DNA from: Falsiroseomonas sp051860665
GTDB lineage: Bacteria; Pseudomonadota; Alphaproteobacteria; Acetobacterales; Acetobacteraceae
Length of the DNA: 64,000 nucleotides
Direction of reading: 5' to 3'
NCBI RefSeq assembly: GCF_051860665.1
Contig: NZ_JBHYDM010000009.1
Coordinates: forward strand, 1-64,000
Shown in pieces: positions 16,119 through 24,689 of this stretch. The position numbers were made by a program, and so were the translations under genes. The notes beneath the pieces were generated by a model, which saw only the letters and a program-made list of their open reading frames with translations, made no database searches and had not been told where the DNA came from. Position 1 is the first letter of the stretch. Each line of letters opens with the position of its first letter.

Positions 16119-17083
16119 TGCGCACGCTGGTTCTTGCCGAGCGTCCCGGCCGCGGCCTGCGGTCGCGGCTGCTGCTCTCGCTGCTGCCGGCCCTGTTCCC
16201 CGAAGGCGGCCCGCTGCTGCTGGCCACCCCGGCGCCCAGCGCGCCGGAAGGCTTTGCGCCGGTCGCCGCGCAGCCTGATCCGGCGCAGCTCGGCATCCAG
16301 CGGGTCGTCCTCGCCGGCCTCTTCGAGGAACCGGCCAAGCTGGCCCAGGCCCTGGCGACCGCCGCCGCCGCCCTGGCCGCCGGGGCCAGCCTGGAAACCC
16401 GCGCCTTCTCCCTCGCCCGCGCCGCCGCCCCGCGCGACCCGCCCCCGGGCATCGAGCTGCTGGACCGCGCGACGCGGCTGGAGCTGCGCGACTGGTTCAC
16501 CATGGACCGCCTGCTCCTCTGGCAGGTCGTGGTGCCGGAGCCGCTTCTGCTGCCCTATCCCGAAGCCGGGCTGCCCGCCGACCCCGACTTCGGCGCGACC
16601 CTGCCCGAGGGTCCGCTGCTCGGCCTGGCCATTCAGGACGGTCCCCGGATGCGTGCCGCCTGGCCCGCGCTGCAGCCCGCCCTGCACGACCGCCTCCGGG
16701 CGCTGCCGCCCGGCCTGCCGATCCTGCCCCTGCCGATCGAGCATCCCGGCCTGCCGGAGGACGATTTCCACGGCACCCGGGCCTTCGCCGAGGCCCTGCT
16801 GCCCGAAAGCCCCCTGCTCCTGCCGGAACTCGCCGACCCTGTCCGGCGCCGGCGGGAATGGACACCGGCGCGGCTGAAGGCGGCGGTGGCGCGCTGCAGC
16901 CTGGTCATCACGAACCAGGATGTGCCCGCGGTCTTCGCCGCCGCCTGCCGCGTGCCGGTGCTGGGCCTGGCCCTGGGCGGGGATCGCCGCGTCGTCACCG
17001 CCTTCGGCCAGCTCGCCAATCGCATGGCGCCCGGCTCCGGCCTTCTCTACCCGCGCCCCGCCAGTTCCAGCGCCCGGGCGTAA
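16118..17083 (+). CDS. Uncharacterised protein, possible diverged glycosyl/pyruvyl transferase
   Basis: 321-residue protein without a motif that fixes its role. It is Ala, Leu and Pro rich, lacks a signal peptide, and ends with a segment VITNQDVPAVFAAACRVPVLGLALGGDRRVV, cited here in parts (16897-17010): VITNQDV, then VPVLGLALGGD. That pattern resembles the donor-site half of GT-B enzymes and pyruvyl transferases. It is coupled to the pyruvyl-transferase gene upstream (TGATG), which supports a shared pathway. Its 3' end overlaps the rsmI 3' end by 37 bases on the opposite strand. Function unknown. Confidence 0.7.
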   Translation: MRTLVLAERPGRGLRSRLLLSLLPALFPEGGPLLLATPAPSAPEGFAPVAAQPDPAQLGIQRVVLAGLFEEPAKLAQALATAAAALAAGASLETRAFSLARAAAPRDPPPGIELLDRATRLELRDWFTMDRLLLWQVVVPEPLLLPYPEAGLPADPDFGATLPEGPLLGLAIQDGPRMRAAWPALQPALHDRLRALPPGLPILPLPIEHPGLPEDDFHGTRAFAEALLPESPLLLPELADPVRRRREWTPARLKAAVARCSLVITNQDVPAVFAAACRVPVLGLALGGDRRVVTAFGQLANRMAPGSGLLYPRPASSSARA

Positions 17084-17964
17084 ACCTGCTTGCGCGGCAG
17101 GCCGGTGGCGGCGGCGACCATGGCCGCGGCGTCGCGCAGGCTCTGCCCTTCCATGGCCGCGCGGAGCTGCGCGTCCAGGTCGGCCTCCGCCGTGCCCTCC
17201 TCCGGCGCCGGCCCGACGCAGATGCAGATCTCGCCGCGCGCCGCCTCCGCCGCGTAATGCGCCGCCAGCGCCGCCAGGGACCCGCGCCGCACCTCCTCGA
17301 ACCGCTTGGTCAGCTCCCGCGCCACGGCCGCCGGCCGCTCGCCGCCCAAACCCTCCGCCAGGGCGGCCAGCGTCTCCGCCAGCCGATGCGGCGCCTCATG
17401 CAGCACCAGCGTCGCCGTCAGCCCCGCACGTTCGGCTGCCCGATGCCGGGCGATGGCCGCGGCGCGCGGCCCATCCTTCGGCGGCAGGAATCCCAGAAAC
17501 ACGAAAGGGTGAGGCGGCAGCCCGGACAGCGTCAGCGCGACCACCGCCGCGTTGGGTCCTGGAATGGCGGTCACCGGCACCCCGGCCTCGATCGCGGCGC
17601 GCACCAGCCGGTATCCGGGATCGGAGACCAGCGGCGTGCCGGCATCGGACGCCAGGGCCAGCCGCTGCCCGCCTTCGATCCGGGCCAGAACCCGGGGAAT
17701 CATTTCCGCTTCGTTGTGGTCATGCAGTGGCACCAGCGTCGCGGAGACGCCATAACGCTGCAACATGAGGCCTGTTACCCTGGTGTCCTCGCAGAGCACG
17801 GCATCCGCCGCGCCGAGCACCGCGAGAGCCCGGGGCGAAAGGTCGCCGAGATTGCCGATCGGTGTCGCCACCAGGGAAAGCCCGAGCGGGGCCTCCCCAG
17901 GCGCCGCCCGTTCAGGAGGGTCGCCGTTTGCCACGTCCGTCGTCCTGCTACCCGTCTGATGCAC
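17047..17964 (-). CDS. rsmI: 16S rRNA (cytidine-1402-2'-O)-methyltransferase RsmI
   Basis: 305-residue SAM-dependent tetrapyrrole-methylase-fold enzyme. Signatures include LVATPIGNLGDLSPRA, the CEDTR motif, ALASDAGTPLVSDPG and the IPGPNA turn. The first 25 or so residues are a non-conserved extension, so the true start may be an internal codon. Divergent from an LpoA-like gene, the same pairing known for rsmI (yraL) and lpoA (yraM) in other proteobacteria. Confidence 0.95.
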   Translation of the reverse strand: MHQTGSRTTDVANGDPPERAAPGEAPLGLSLVATPIGNLGDLSPRALAVLGAADAVLCEDTRVTGLMLQRYGVSATLVPLHDHNEAEMIPRVLARIEGGQRLALASDAGTPLVSDPGYRLVRAAIEAGVPVTAIPGPNAAVVALTLSGLPPHPFVFLGFLPPKDGPRAAAIARHRAAERAGLTATLVLHEAPHRLAETLAALAEGLGGERPAAVARELTKRFEEVRRGSLAALAAHYAAEAARGEICICVGPAPEEGTAEADLDAQLRAAMEGQSLRDAAAMVAAATGLPRKQVYARALELAGRG

Positions 17965-17981
17965 GCGCTGACCGGGCGTCC

Positions 17982-19175
17982 TTGCCCGCCGCGTCCGCCG
18001 CGCCCGCCGGGCGCCGCCGCTTCGGCGGGGTGACGCTGGGGGCGCTGCTGGGCACCCTTCTGGGCCTCGCCGCCTGTGCGCCGCAAGCCCCCCGGCCCGC
18101 CTTCATCGGCGTCGCCCCGCCGATCGGCGGTCAGCCGGTCCTGCCCGGTCCGGTGGGCCCCCAGCGCATGGGCATGCTGCTGCCGCTTTCCGGGCCGCAG
18201 GCGCCGCTCGGCCAGGCGATGCTGAATGCCGGCACCATGGCGCTCTTCGATGAATCGCAATCGGGCATCGAGCTCGCCCCGCGCGACACCGGGGGCACGC
18301 CGAACGGCGCCGCCGCGGCCGCCCGCGCGGCCATCGCGGATGGCGCGCGCATCCTGGTCGGCCCGCTGACCAGCGCCGAGGTTGCCGCCGTCGCCGGCCC
18401 GGCGCAGGCCGCCGGCGTGCCGGTGCTGGCCTTCACCAATGACCAGCAGCGCGCCGGCAATGGCGTCTGGGTGCTCGGCATCACGCCGGACCAGCAGGTG
18501 CGCCGCGTGGTCGCCGCCGCCGCCGCGCGCGGCGCGCGGACCTTCGCGCTCGGCGCGCCGGACAATGATTTCGGCCGCGCCCTGGCCAATGGGCTGCGCG
18601 GCGCCACGGCCGATCTCGGCCTGCCGCCGCCCAGCATCGCGCTGCACCCCGCCAATGCCGAGCCGGCCATGGCGGCCTCCGGCGCCCGGGTCAGCGGTGG
18701 CCGCGCCGATGCGGTGCTGATCGGCGAATCCGGGGAGCGCGCCCGCCGCTTCGCCGCCACCTGGCTCTCCGAGGCGCAGGCCGCCGGCAGCACGCCGCGG
18801 CTGATGGGCACCGCGCTCTGGCTGAGCGACCCGACGCTGGGCCGCGAACCCGCGCTGGTCGATGCCTGGTTCGCCGGCCCCGATGGCCGCGCCAGGGCGC
18901 GCTTCGAGGCCCGCTACCGCGACGCCTTCCGCGAAACCCCGCCCCGCGTCGCCGCCACCGCCTATGACGCCGCCGCCATCGCGACCCGCGCGCTGCGCAG
19001 CGGGGAGACGGTGGGCGCCATCACGGGCGGCGGCAGTTTCGCCGGGGCGGATGGCCCGGTCCTGCTGCTGCCCGATGGCCGCACCCAGCGCGGCCTCGCG
19101 ATCTATGCCGTCAGCCCGGGCAGCGAGCCGCAGCTGGTCGAGCAGGCCCCGGTGCCGACTGGCGCCGGCTCGTGA
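17982..19175 (+). CDS. LpoA/YraM-like penicillin-binding-protein activator (periplasmic-binding-protein fold lipoprotein)
   Basis: Lipoprotein with a type-1 periplasmic binding fold; LpoA proteins activate peptidoglycan synthases. A basic stretch GRRRFGG leads into a hydrophobic segment ending in the lipobox-like GLAAC. The mature part has MGMLLPLSGPQAPLG, the IADGARILVGPLTS segment and PVLAFTND, as in leucine-binding-like domains. No clear ATG precedes the signal peptide; a TTG at 17982 gives 397 residues, while a far upstream start (17862) overlaps rsmI. Synteny with rsmI supports the LpoA-like call. It lacks the N-terminal TPR domain of enteric LpoA, so the activator role is inferred. Confidence 0.8.
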   Translation: MPAASAAPAGRRRFGGVTLGALLGTLLGLAACAPQAPRPAFIGVAPPIGGQPVLPGPVGPQRMGMLLPLSGPQAPLGQAMLNAGTMALFDESQSGIELAPRDTGGTPNGAAAAARAAIADGARILVGPLTSAEVAAVAGPAQAAGVPVLAFTNDQQRAGNGVWVLGITPDQQVRRVVAAAAARGARTFALGAPDNDFGRALANGLRGATADLGLPPPSIALHPANAEPAMAASGARVSGGRADAVLIGESGERARRFAATWLSEAQAAGSTPRLMGTALWLSDPTLGREPALVDAWFAGPDGRARARFEARYRDAFRETPPRVAATAYDAAAIATRALRSGETVGAITGGGSFAGADGPVLLLPDGRTQRGLAIYAVSPGSEPQLVEQAPVPTGAGS

Positions 19176-19220
19176 CGCCGCGCCTGCCGTCACGGCCGGC
19201 CCGCCGGGCCTGACCTCGCC

Positions 19221-20636
19221 ATGCCCGTCGCGGCCCCCCCGACCGGACGCTGGCTGGCCGGCGCGGCGCTGATCGGCGGCGTGCCCGCCATCGCCCTGCT
19301 TCTGCTGCTGCTGGGCGAGGCGGTGGACCCGGCGCCCGGCCTGTTGGCGCTGGGCGCGACCGTTCTGGCGGCGCTGACCGTCGCACGCATCTGGCTCGGC
19401 AATCTCGGCAGCCTCGCCGCTGCCCTGCGCCAGGCGGCGGAAGGCGGCGGCATGGTGCCGGAACTGGCGGGGCCGCTGCTGCTGCCCTCCGTCGCCGATG
19501 TCGCGGAGGTGGCCCGCCGCGTCGCCCGCGCCCTGCAATCACGCACCGAGCAGGTCTCCCGCCTCCGCCAGGCGGATGAGGCGATCATCGAGCGTCTGCC
19601 CGACCCGCTGGTGGTGCTGGATGCCGATGGCGCGCCGCTGCGCGCCAATGCGGAAGCCCGCGCCCTGTTCGGCGCCGCCCCGGGCAGTGCCGGCGACCTC
19701 GCCGCCCTGCTGCGCCACCCGGCCCTGGCCGAGGCGGTTTCCGCCGCGCTGTCCGGCGGCCAGCCGCAGCGCGCCGATCTCGCCCTGCCCGTGCCGGTGC
19801 CGCGCGACCTCAGGGTGCATGCGGTGCCCATGGACCCGCCGCTGGGCGATGGCGGCCGGCTGCTGCTGGTGCTCTCGGACCGCACACGGGACCGGGCGGT
19901 AGAGCGGATGCGGGCCGATTTCGTCGCCAATGCCAGCCACGAGCTGCGCACGCCGCTCGCCAGCCTGATCGGCTTCATCGAGACCCTGCGCGGCCCCGCC
20001 GTGGACGACCGGGAGGCCAGCGCCCGTTTCCTCGGCATCATGGCGGAGCAGGCGGACCGCATGCGCCGGCTGATCGACGACCTGCTCGGCCTGTCGCGCA
20101 TCGAGATCACGGAGCACCAGCCGCCGACCGGCCGCGTCGATCTCGGCGCGCTGGCGGCGGCGGAGGTGGAGGCCATGGCCCCGGTGCTGGCCACCCGCTC
20201 TGCCAGGGTGGCGCTGGAGGCGCCGGCCGGCTTGGTGGCGACGCCGGCGGATGCCGGCCAGCTGGCCCAGGTGCTGCGCAACCTGCTGGAGAATGCGGTG
20301 CGCTACGGGCGGGAGGGCGGGACCATCCGCCTGTCCGTCGCCCCGGCGGAGGAGACGGTGCCGCCCCGCTGGCCCGCCCGCCCCGGCCTGGTGCTGACGG
20401 TGGCCGATGACGGCCCCGGCATCCCGCGCCAGCACCTGCCGCGGCTGACCGAGCGCTTCTACCGGGTCGATCGCGGCCGCGGTCGCAATGCCGGGGGCAC
20501 CGGGCTCGGGCTCGCCATCGTCAAGCACATCGTCAACCGCCACCGCGGCCAGCTGCTGATCGAAAGCGAGGAGGGCGTCGGCTCCACCTTCCGGGTCTGG
20601 CTGCCGGCCGATGCCGGAGGCGGCGCCGCCGACTGA
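19221..20636 (+). CDS. PhoR-like sensor histidine kinase (orphan)
   Basis: 471-residue membrane kinase. Two N-terminal membrane helices lie at about residues 10-31 and 37-55. A PAS-like region begins near EAIIERLPDPLVVLDADG. The dimerisation/phosphoacceptor motif is NASHELRTPLASL (His near 238), followed by N-box NLLENAVRYG, G1 DDGPGIP and G2 GTGLGLAIV. The pattern matches PhoR of the phosphate response, but no phoB, phoU or pst gene is beside it, so the partner and signal remain open. It follows the LpoA-like gene by 45 bases. Confidence 0.9.
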   Translation: MPVAAPPTGRWLAGAALIGGVPAIALLLLLLGEAVDPAPGLLALGATVLAALTVARIWLGNLGSLAAALRQAAEGGGMVPELAGPLLLPSVADVAEVARRVARALQSRTEQVSRLRQADEAIIERLPDPLVVLDADGAPLRANAEARALFGAAPGSAGDLAALLRHPALAEAVSAALSGGQPQRADLALPVPVPRDLRVHAVPMDPPLGDGGRLLLVLSDRTRDRAVERMRADFVANASHELRTPLASLIGFIETLRGPAVDDREASARFLGIMAEQADRMRRLIDDLLGLSRIEITEHQPPTGRVDLGALAAAEVEAMAPVLATRSARVALEAPAGLVATPADAGQLAQVLRNLLENAVRYGREGGTIRLSVAPAEETVPPRWPARPGLVLTVADDGPGIPRQHLPRLTERFYRVDRGRGRNAGGTGLGLAIVKHIVNRHRGQLLIESEEGVGSTFRVWLPADAGGGAAD

Positions 20637-20769
20637 CCGGACGGGAGGAAGGAATTCCGTTGCGAGGCCGCGCCACGGGCTCCGCGGGCGCGAATTTTCC
20701 CCCTGCGTGGCACGTTTGCCCTTACCGCGCGTTGGCAGGACTTCCCCGGCCCTGGCCCTGGAGTCCCGC

Positions 20770-21921
20770 GTGACCTTTCCCGCCCCCCTGTTCCAGTCCT
20801 TCTTCCTCGGCGGCTTCGAATGCTCCTCGCACCGGAACATGCGCCGGCGGCGCCTCGACATGATCGCCGCCACCCGGCACGACCTGCTGGCGCTCGAGGA
20901 TTATCGCCAGCTGGCCGAGCATGGCATCCGCACGGTGCGGGACGGGCTGCGCTGGCATCTGATCGAGACGACGCCAGGGGCCTACGACTGGTCGTCCCTG
21001 CTGCCGATGCTGCGCGCGGCGGAGGCGGTGCGGGCCCAGGTGATCTGGGACCTGTGCCACTATGGCTGGCCGGACGACCTGGACGTGTTCAGCCCCGCCT
21101 TCGTCGACCGCTTCGCCGCCTTCGCCGCCGCCTTCGCGCGGCTGCATGTCGAGGAAACCGGCCGCCCGCCCTTCGTCTGCCCGGTGAACGAGATGTCCTT
21201 CATCGCCTTCTCCGGCGGCGACATGGCCCGCTCCTCCCCGCATGCCACCGGGCGGGGGCTGGAGCTGAAGCGCAACCTAGTGCGTGCCGCCATCGCCGCC
21301 ACCCGGGCCATCCGCGCCGAGGCGCCGGGCGCCCGCTTCGCCTGCATCGACCCGGTGATCCACATCGTCCCCCGCCATGCCGGGGAGGCCGAGGAGGTCC
21401 GCGCCCATAATGCCAGCCAGTGGCAGGCCTGGGACATGCTGGCGGGCCGCGAGGCGCCGGAGCTGGGCGGGGCGGAGGATCTGCTGGATGTGGTGGGGGT
21501 GAACTACTACTGGAACAACCAGTGGCTGCACCATGCCGAACCGCTGAGCGTCTTCGACGCCGCCCGCTACCGGCCCTTCCGCGACATCCTGGCCGAGGTC
21601 GCCGCCCGCTATGCGCCGCGCCCGATCTTCGTGGCCGAGACGAGCATCGAGGGCGCGCCGCGCCCGACCTGGCTGCGCTACGTGACGGAGGAGACGCTGG
21701 CCGCCGCCGCCGCCGGCGTACCGGTGCAGGGCGTCTGCCTCTATCCCGTGCTCTCCCACCATGGCTGGGATGACGACCGCTACTGCCCCAACGGCCTCTT
21801 CGAGCTGACCCCGCTGCACGGCCGCCGGCAGGTCCACCGCCCGCTGGCGGAGGAGCTGGCCCGGCTGCAGGCGCAGGTGGCGCAGGCCGTCACCGGGGCG
21901 CGCCGGGCCGCGCTGGGATAG
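20770..21921 (+). CDS. Glycoside hydrolase of the (beta/alpha)8 clan, beta-glucosidase-like
   Basis: 383-residue protein that begins at GTG 20770 with GGAG six bases upstream; the frame is open further upstream but that part overlaps the kinase gene. FFLGGFECSSHR resembles the N-terminus of family 1 enzymes. The motif PVNEMSF supplies a candidate acid/base Glu and FVAETSIEG a candidate nucleophile Glu, in the order and spacing of clan A glycosidases. VGVNYYWNNQW lies between them. There is no signal peptide, so it would act in the cytoplasm. Substrate unknown. Confidence 0.8.
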   Translation: MTFPAPLFQSFFLGGFECSSHRNMRRRRLDMIAATRHDLLALEDYRQLAEHGIRTVRDGLRWHLIETTPGAYDWSSLLPMLRAAEAVRAQVIWDLCHYGWPDDLDVFSPAFVDRFAAFAAAFARLHVEETGRPPFVCPVNEMSFIAFSGGDMARSSPHATGRGLELKRNLVRAAIAATRAIRAEAPGARFACIDPVIHIVPRHAGEAEEVRAHNASQWQAWDMLAGREAPELGGAEDLLDVVGVNYYWNNQWLHHAEPLSVFDAARYRPFRDILAEVAARYAPRPIFVAETSIEGAPRPTWLRYVTEETLAAAAAGVPVQGVCLYPVLSHHGWDDDRYCPNGLFELTPLHGRRQVHRPLAEELARLQAQVAQAVTGARRAALG

Positions 21922-21982
21922 AAGCGCTCGATCATCCTGATGGAAATCGCAGCGACGCGGCCGCGTGATCGCACCCTTCCCC

Positions 21983-22011
21983 TTGACCCGGGGCCGCGAC
22001 GTGGCATGTCC
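21983..22011 (+). promoter_or_regulatory. Candidate hemH promoter
   Basis: TTGACC at 21983-21988 and a weak ATGTCC at 22006-22011 with a 17-base spacer. The predicted transcription start is within a base or two of the hemH start codon, so the message may be leaderless; no convincing ribosome site is visible. The -10 match is poor. Confidence 0.3.
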
Positions 22012-22019
22012 GGGCGGTG

Positions 22020-23186
22020 ATGGACGCCCCAGCCCCCACCGTGCCTGCCCCCGCCCCTGCGACCAGCCGGAAGCGGCTGGCGGTGGTGTTGCTCAACCTC
22101 GGCGGTCCGGACGCGCCGGAGAGCATCCGGCCCTTCCTGGTGAACCTCTTCACCGACCCGGCCATCCTGCGCGTGCCGGGCTTCATCCGCCCCTGGCTCG
22201 GCCGGCTGATCGCCTGGCGCCGCACGAAGCCCGCGACCGAGAACTACGCCATCCTCGGCGGCAAGTCCCCGCTGCTGGAGCTGACCATCGCGCAGGGGCA
22301 GGCGCTGGAGGCGCTGCTGAACGCCGAGGGTGGCGATGAAGTCAAATGCTTCACCGCCATGCGCTACTGGCACCCGATGAGCAACGAGACGGCGGCCGCG
22401 GTGAAGGCCTGGGGCCCCGACGAGGTCCTCCTGCTGCCGCTCTATCCGCAGTACTCCACCACCACCACCGGCAGCAGCGCGCTGGAATGGGTGAAGGCCG
22501 CATCCCGGGCAAGGCTGGAGGTGCCGACCACCACCATCTGCTGCTTCCACTCCCACCCCGGCTTCGCCAGCTCCACCGCCGAGATCGTGCGGGAGGCCTG
22601 GGACAAGGCGCGGGCGGAGCTGGACCCGGCGATTCCGCTGCGCGTCCTGTTCAGCGCGCATGGCCTGCCCGAGAGCATCGTCACTGCGGGCGATCCCTAT
22701 CAGTGGCAGGTGGAGCAGACGGTGGCCGGCGTGGTGGCGCGGCTCGACCTGCCCGATCTGGACCACGTCGTCTGCTTCCAGTCCCGCGTCACGCCGCAGA
22801 AATGGATCGGCCCCTCCACCGAGGATGAGCTGGAGCGCGCCGGCCACGACAAGGTGGCGGTGCTGGTGGTGCCCATCGCCTTCACCTCCGAACATTCGGA
22901 GACGCTGGTGGAGCTGGACGTGGAATACCGGGAGGAGGCGGAGAAGCTGCACGTCCCCGGCTATTTCCGCGCCCCGGCCCAGAACTCCCACCCCGGCTTC
23001 ATCCAGGCCCTGGCCGACCTGGTGCGGCATGGAAGGGCGAGCAACCGCACCCTGTGTTCCTTCGCCGGGCCGCGGCAATGCCCGAAGAACCACAAGGACT
23101 GCCCGCATGCGGCGCTGATCGCGAAGCTGGAGGCGATGCCCGGCACGCCGCCTGACCGCACCGCCCGCGCCCGGACCGCGGCATGA
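22020..23186 (+). CDS. hemH: Ferrochelatase
   Basis: 388-residue enzyme inserting iron into protoporphyrin IX, the last step of heme synthesis. Conserved parts: LLNLGGPDAPESIRPFL, LPLYPQYSTTTTGSS, the active-site FSAHGLPES with the catalytic His, and the distal FTSEHSETLVELD. The C-terminus carries three cysteines (about 346, 354, 361) in CSFAGPRQC and KDC, resembling the cluster-binding tails of [2Fe-2S] ferrochelatases. A GTG at 22017 is an alternative start one codon earlier. Overlaps the downstream HAD gene by 4 bases. Confidence 0.96.
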   Translation: MDAPAPTVPAPAPATSRKRLAVVLLNLGGPDAPESIRPFLVNLFTDPAILRVPGFIRPWLGRLIAWRRTKPATENYAILGGKSPLLELTIAQGQALEALLNAEGGDEVKCFTAMRYWHPMSNETAAAVKAWGPDEVLLLPLYPQYSTTTTGSSALEWVKAASRARLEVPTTTICCFHSHPGFASSTAEIVREAWDKARAELDPAIPLRVLFSAHGLPESIVTAGDPYQWQVEQTVAGVVARLDLPDLDHVVCFQSRVTPQKWIGPSTEDELERAGHDKVAVLVVPIAFTSEHSETLVELDVEYREEAEKLHVPGYFRAPAQNSHPGFIQALADLVRHGRASNRTLCSFAGPRQCPKNHKDCPHAALIAKLEAMPGTPPDRTARARTAA

Positions 23187-23866
23187 CCCGCCCGCTTCTT
23201 CGACCCGCCGCCGTCCTGTTCGACTGCGACGGCGTGCTGGCCGATAGCGAGGCGCTGCACAACCGCATCATCGCGGAGGAGATCTCGGCCCTCGGCTGGG
23301 AGATGGACGCGGCGGAGGCGGAGCGTCGCTTCATCGGCCTGTCCTGGCGCAATATCGTCCCCCTGGTGCAGGCCCGCCTGGGGCCGGACAGCGTGCCGGC
23401 GGATTTCGTGGAGGGCGTCGTCACCCGCGTGCTGCGCGCATTGCGGGAGGAGGTGGTGCCGATCCCCGGCGTTCTGGCCGCGCTGCGCAGCATCGTCGCG
23501 GCCGGCATTCCCGTGGCCGTGGCCAGCAATTCCTCCCGCCCCGAACTGCTGACCAAGCTGCATGGCTTGGGCCTGACCGAGACCTTTCGCGGCCGCATCT
23601 TCTCTTATGACGACGTGGCGATGCCGAAGCCGGCGCCGGACATGTACCGCGCGGCGGCCGAGGCCTGCGGCGCCGATCCCCGCGCCTGCGTGGTGGTGGA
23701 AGACAGCGTCACCGGCAGCCGCGCCGGCCGCGCTGCCGGCTGCCGCGTGCTGGGCTTCGCCCATGCGACCGACCCCGCGGAGCTGACCGCCGTCGGCGCC
23801 GAGGTTTTTCATGAGATGGCGGCCCTGCCAGCCCTGCTCGGTCTGCCGGAGGCGCATGCGGCATGA
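23183..23866 (+). CDS. HAD-superfamily phosphatase/phosphomutase
   Basis: 227-residue cytoplasmic HAD hydrolase with a helical cap of the C1 type. The nucleophile motif is LFDCDGVLADSE (Asp14, Asp16), the Ser/Thr motif VASNSSR lies near residue 113, the Lys is in MPKPAPDMY, and the acidic motif is VVEDSVTG. These fit phosphoglycolate-phosphatase or beta-phosphoglucomutase-like members; the substrate is not fixed. It is coupled to hemH before it and hemJ after it by ATGA-type overlaps. Confidence 0.9.
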   Translation: MTRPLLRPAAVLFDCDGVLADSEALHNRIIAEEISALGWEMDAAEAERRFIGLSWRNIVPLVQARLGPDSVPADFVEGVVTRVLRALREEVVPIPGVLAALRSIVAAGIPVAVASNSSRPELLTKLHGLGLTETFRGRIFSYDDVAMPKPAPDMYRAAAEACGADPRACVVVEDSVTGSRAGRAAGCRVLGFAHATDPAELTAVGAEVFHEMAALPALLGLPEAHAA

Positions 23867-24315
23867 CGCTGGACTTCCTCGCGCCGCTCTATCCCTGGAC
23901 CAAGGCGCTGCACCTGATCGCGGTGATCGCCTGGATGGCCGGGCTGTTCTACCTGCCGCGGCTGTACATCTACCACTTCCAGGTGCCGGTCGGCGACGCG
24001 CGGTCGGAGCTGTTCAAGGTGATGGAACGGCGGCTGCTGAAGGCCATCATGAACCCGGCGATGATCGCCACCTGGGTGCTCGGCCTGGCGCTGATCCTGA
24101 CCCCCGGCGTGGTGGACTGGACGGCCGGCTGGTGGCACCTGAAGTTCACCGCCGTGCTGCTGATGTCCGGCTTCCACGGCATGCTGGGCGCGGCGCGCAA
24201 GCGGTTCGAGGCCGATGGGCGGCCGCGGACGGAGCGCGCCTGGCGCTACTGGAACGAGGTGCCGACGCTGCTGATGATCGTCATCGTCATCATGGTGATC
24301 GTGAAGCCCTTCTGA
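23863..24315 (+). CDS. hemJ: Protoporphyrinogen IX oxidase HemJ
   Basis: 150-residue inner-membrane protein with four helices that oxidises protoporphyrinogen IX in most alphaproteobacteria. KALHLIAVIAWMAGLFYLPR contains the conserved His near residue 17, and WWHLKFTAVLLMSGFHG supplies further conserved His and Lys residues. Co-localised with hemH two genes upstream, consistent with consecutive steps of heme synthesis. Its ATG overlaps the stop of the HAD gene. Confidence 0.94.
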   Translation: MTLDFLAPLYPWTKALHLIAVIAWMAGLFYLPRLYIYHFQVPVGDARSELFKVMERRLLKAIMNPAMIATWVLGLALILTPGVVDWTAGWWHLKFTAVLLMSGFHGMLGAARKRFEADGRPRTERAWRYWNEVPTLLMIVIVIMVIVKPF

Positions 24316-24326
24316 CGCGGGAAAGG

Positions 24327-24350
24327 CCGGGGAGAAGGTATTCTCCCCGG
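24327..24350 (+). terminator. Perfect 10-base-pair hairpin after hemJ
   Basis: CCGGGGAGAA pairs with TTCTCCCCGG around a GGTA loop, 12 bases past the hemJ stop, followed by a C- and T-containing stretch without a long T-run. Likely the end of the hemH-HAD-hemJ transcript. Confidence 0.6.
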
Positions 24351-24436
24351 ACCCCTCATCTATTCTTGGCCATTGGCGCCGGCTGGGCGGCCGCAGGGAG
24401 GCCTTGCAAACTCCCGAGAAACTCGCCATCTCTGGA

Positions 24437-24465
24437 TTGACGGTCCGGCCGGCGGCCCATAGGTT
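24437..24465 (+). promoter_or_regulatory. rho: Candidate rho promoter
   Basis: TTGACG at 24437-24442 and TAGGTT at 24460-24465 with a 17-base spacer. The -35 box is strong (5 of 6), the -10 box weak (3 of 6), as is usual in GC-rich alphaproteobacteria. Confidence 0.45.
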
Positions 24466-24689
24466 CGCCATGTCGTTCCGACAAATCGGCGCAGCGTCGC
24501 GTCCTGCGGCGTAGCCGGTCCCTCATCTCCTCAGACTTTTCCTGGTCGCCGCAACCCAGCCCCTGCAACGGGATCGCGGCGCGGGGATGGCCTTCCGGAC
24601 CCTGCCATTCTGGCGAAAGGGACCGCGGCCCCGCCGAGACTCCAGGTCCGCCCGATCCCCTTCCTCGCGCACGACGGACGCGTCCGCAC

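Larger units (their letters stand above)
24316..24689 (+). other. rho leader region without a gene
   Basis: 374 bases with no gene I can support. It holds the post-hemJ hairpin, a promoter-like pair at 24437-24465 and, at 24675-24686, the perfect palindrome CGGACGCGTCCG ending three bases before the rho start codon. If the promoter is real, the rho message has an untranslated leader of about 220 bases. That would suit the transcriptional self-attenuation known for rho in other bacteria. Confidence 0.6.

Noticed and set aside
20611..20769. N-terminal extension of the glycosidase frame
   Set aside because: It overlaps the kinase gene end, has no glycosidase character, and the GTG at 20770 has a good ribosome site.
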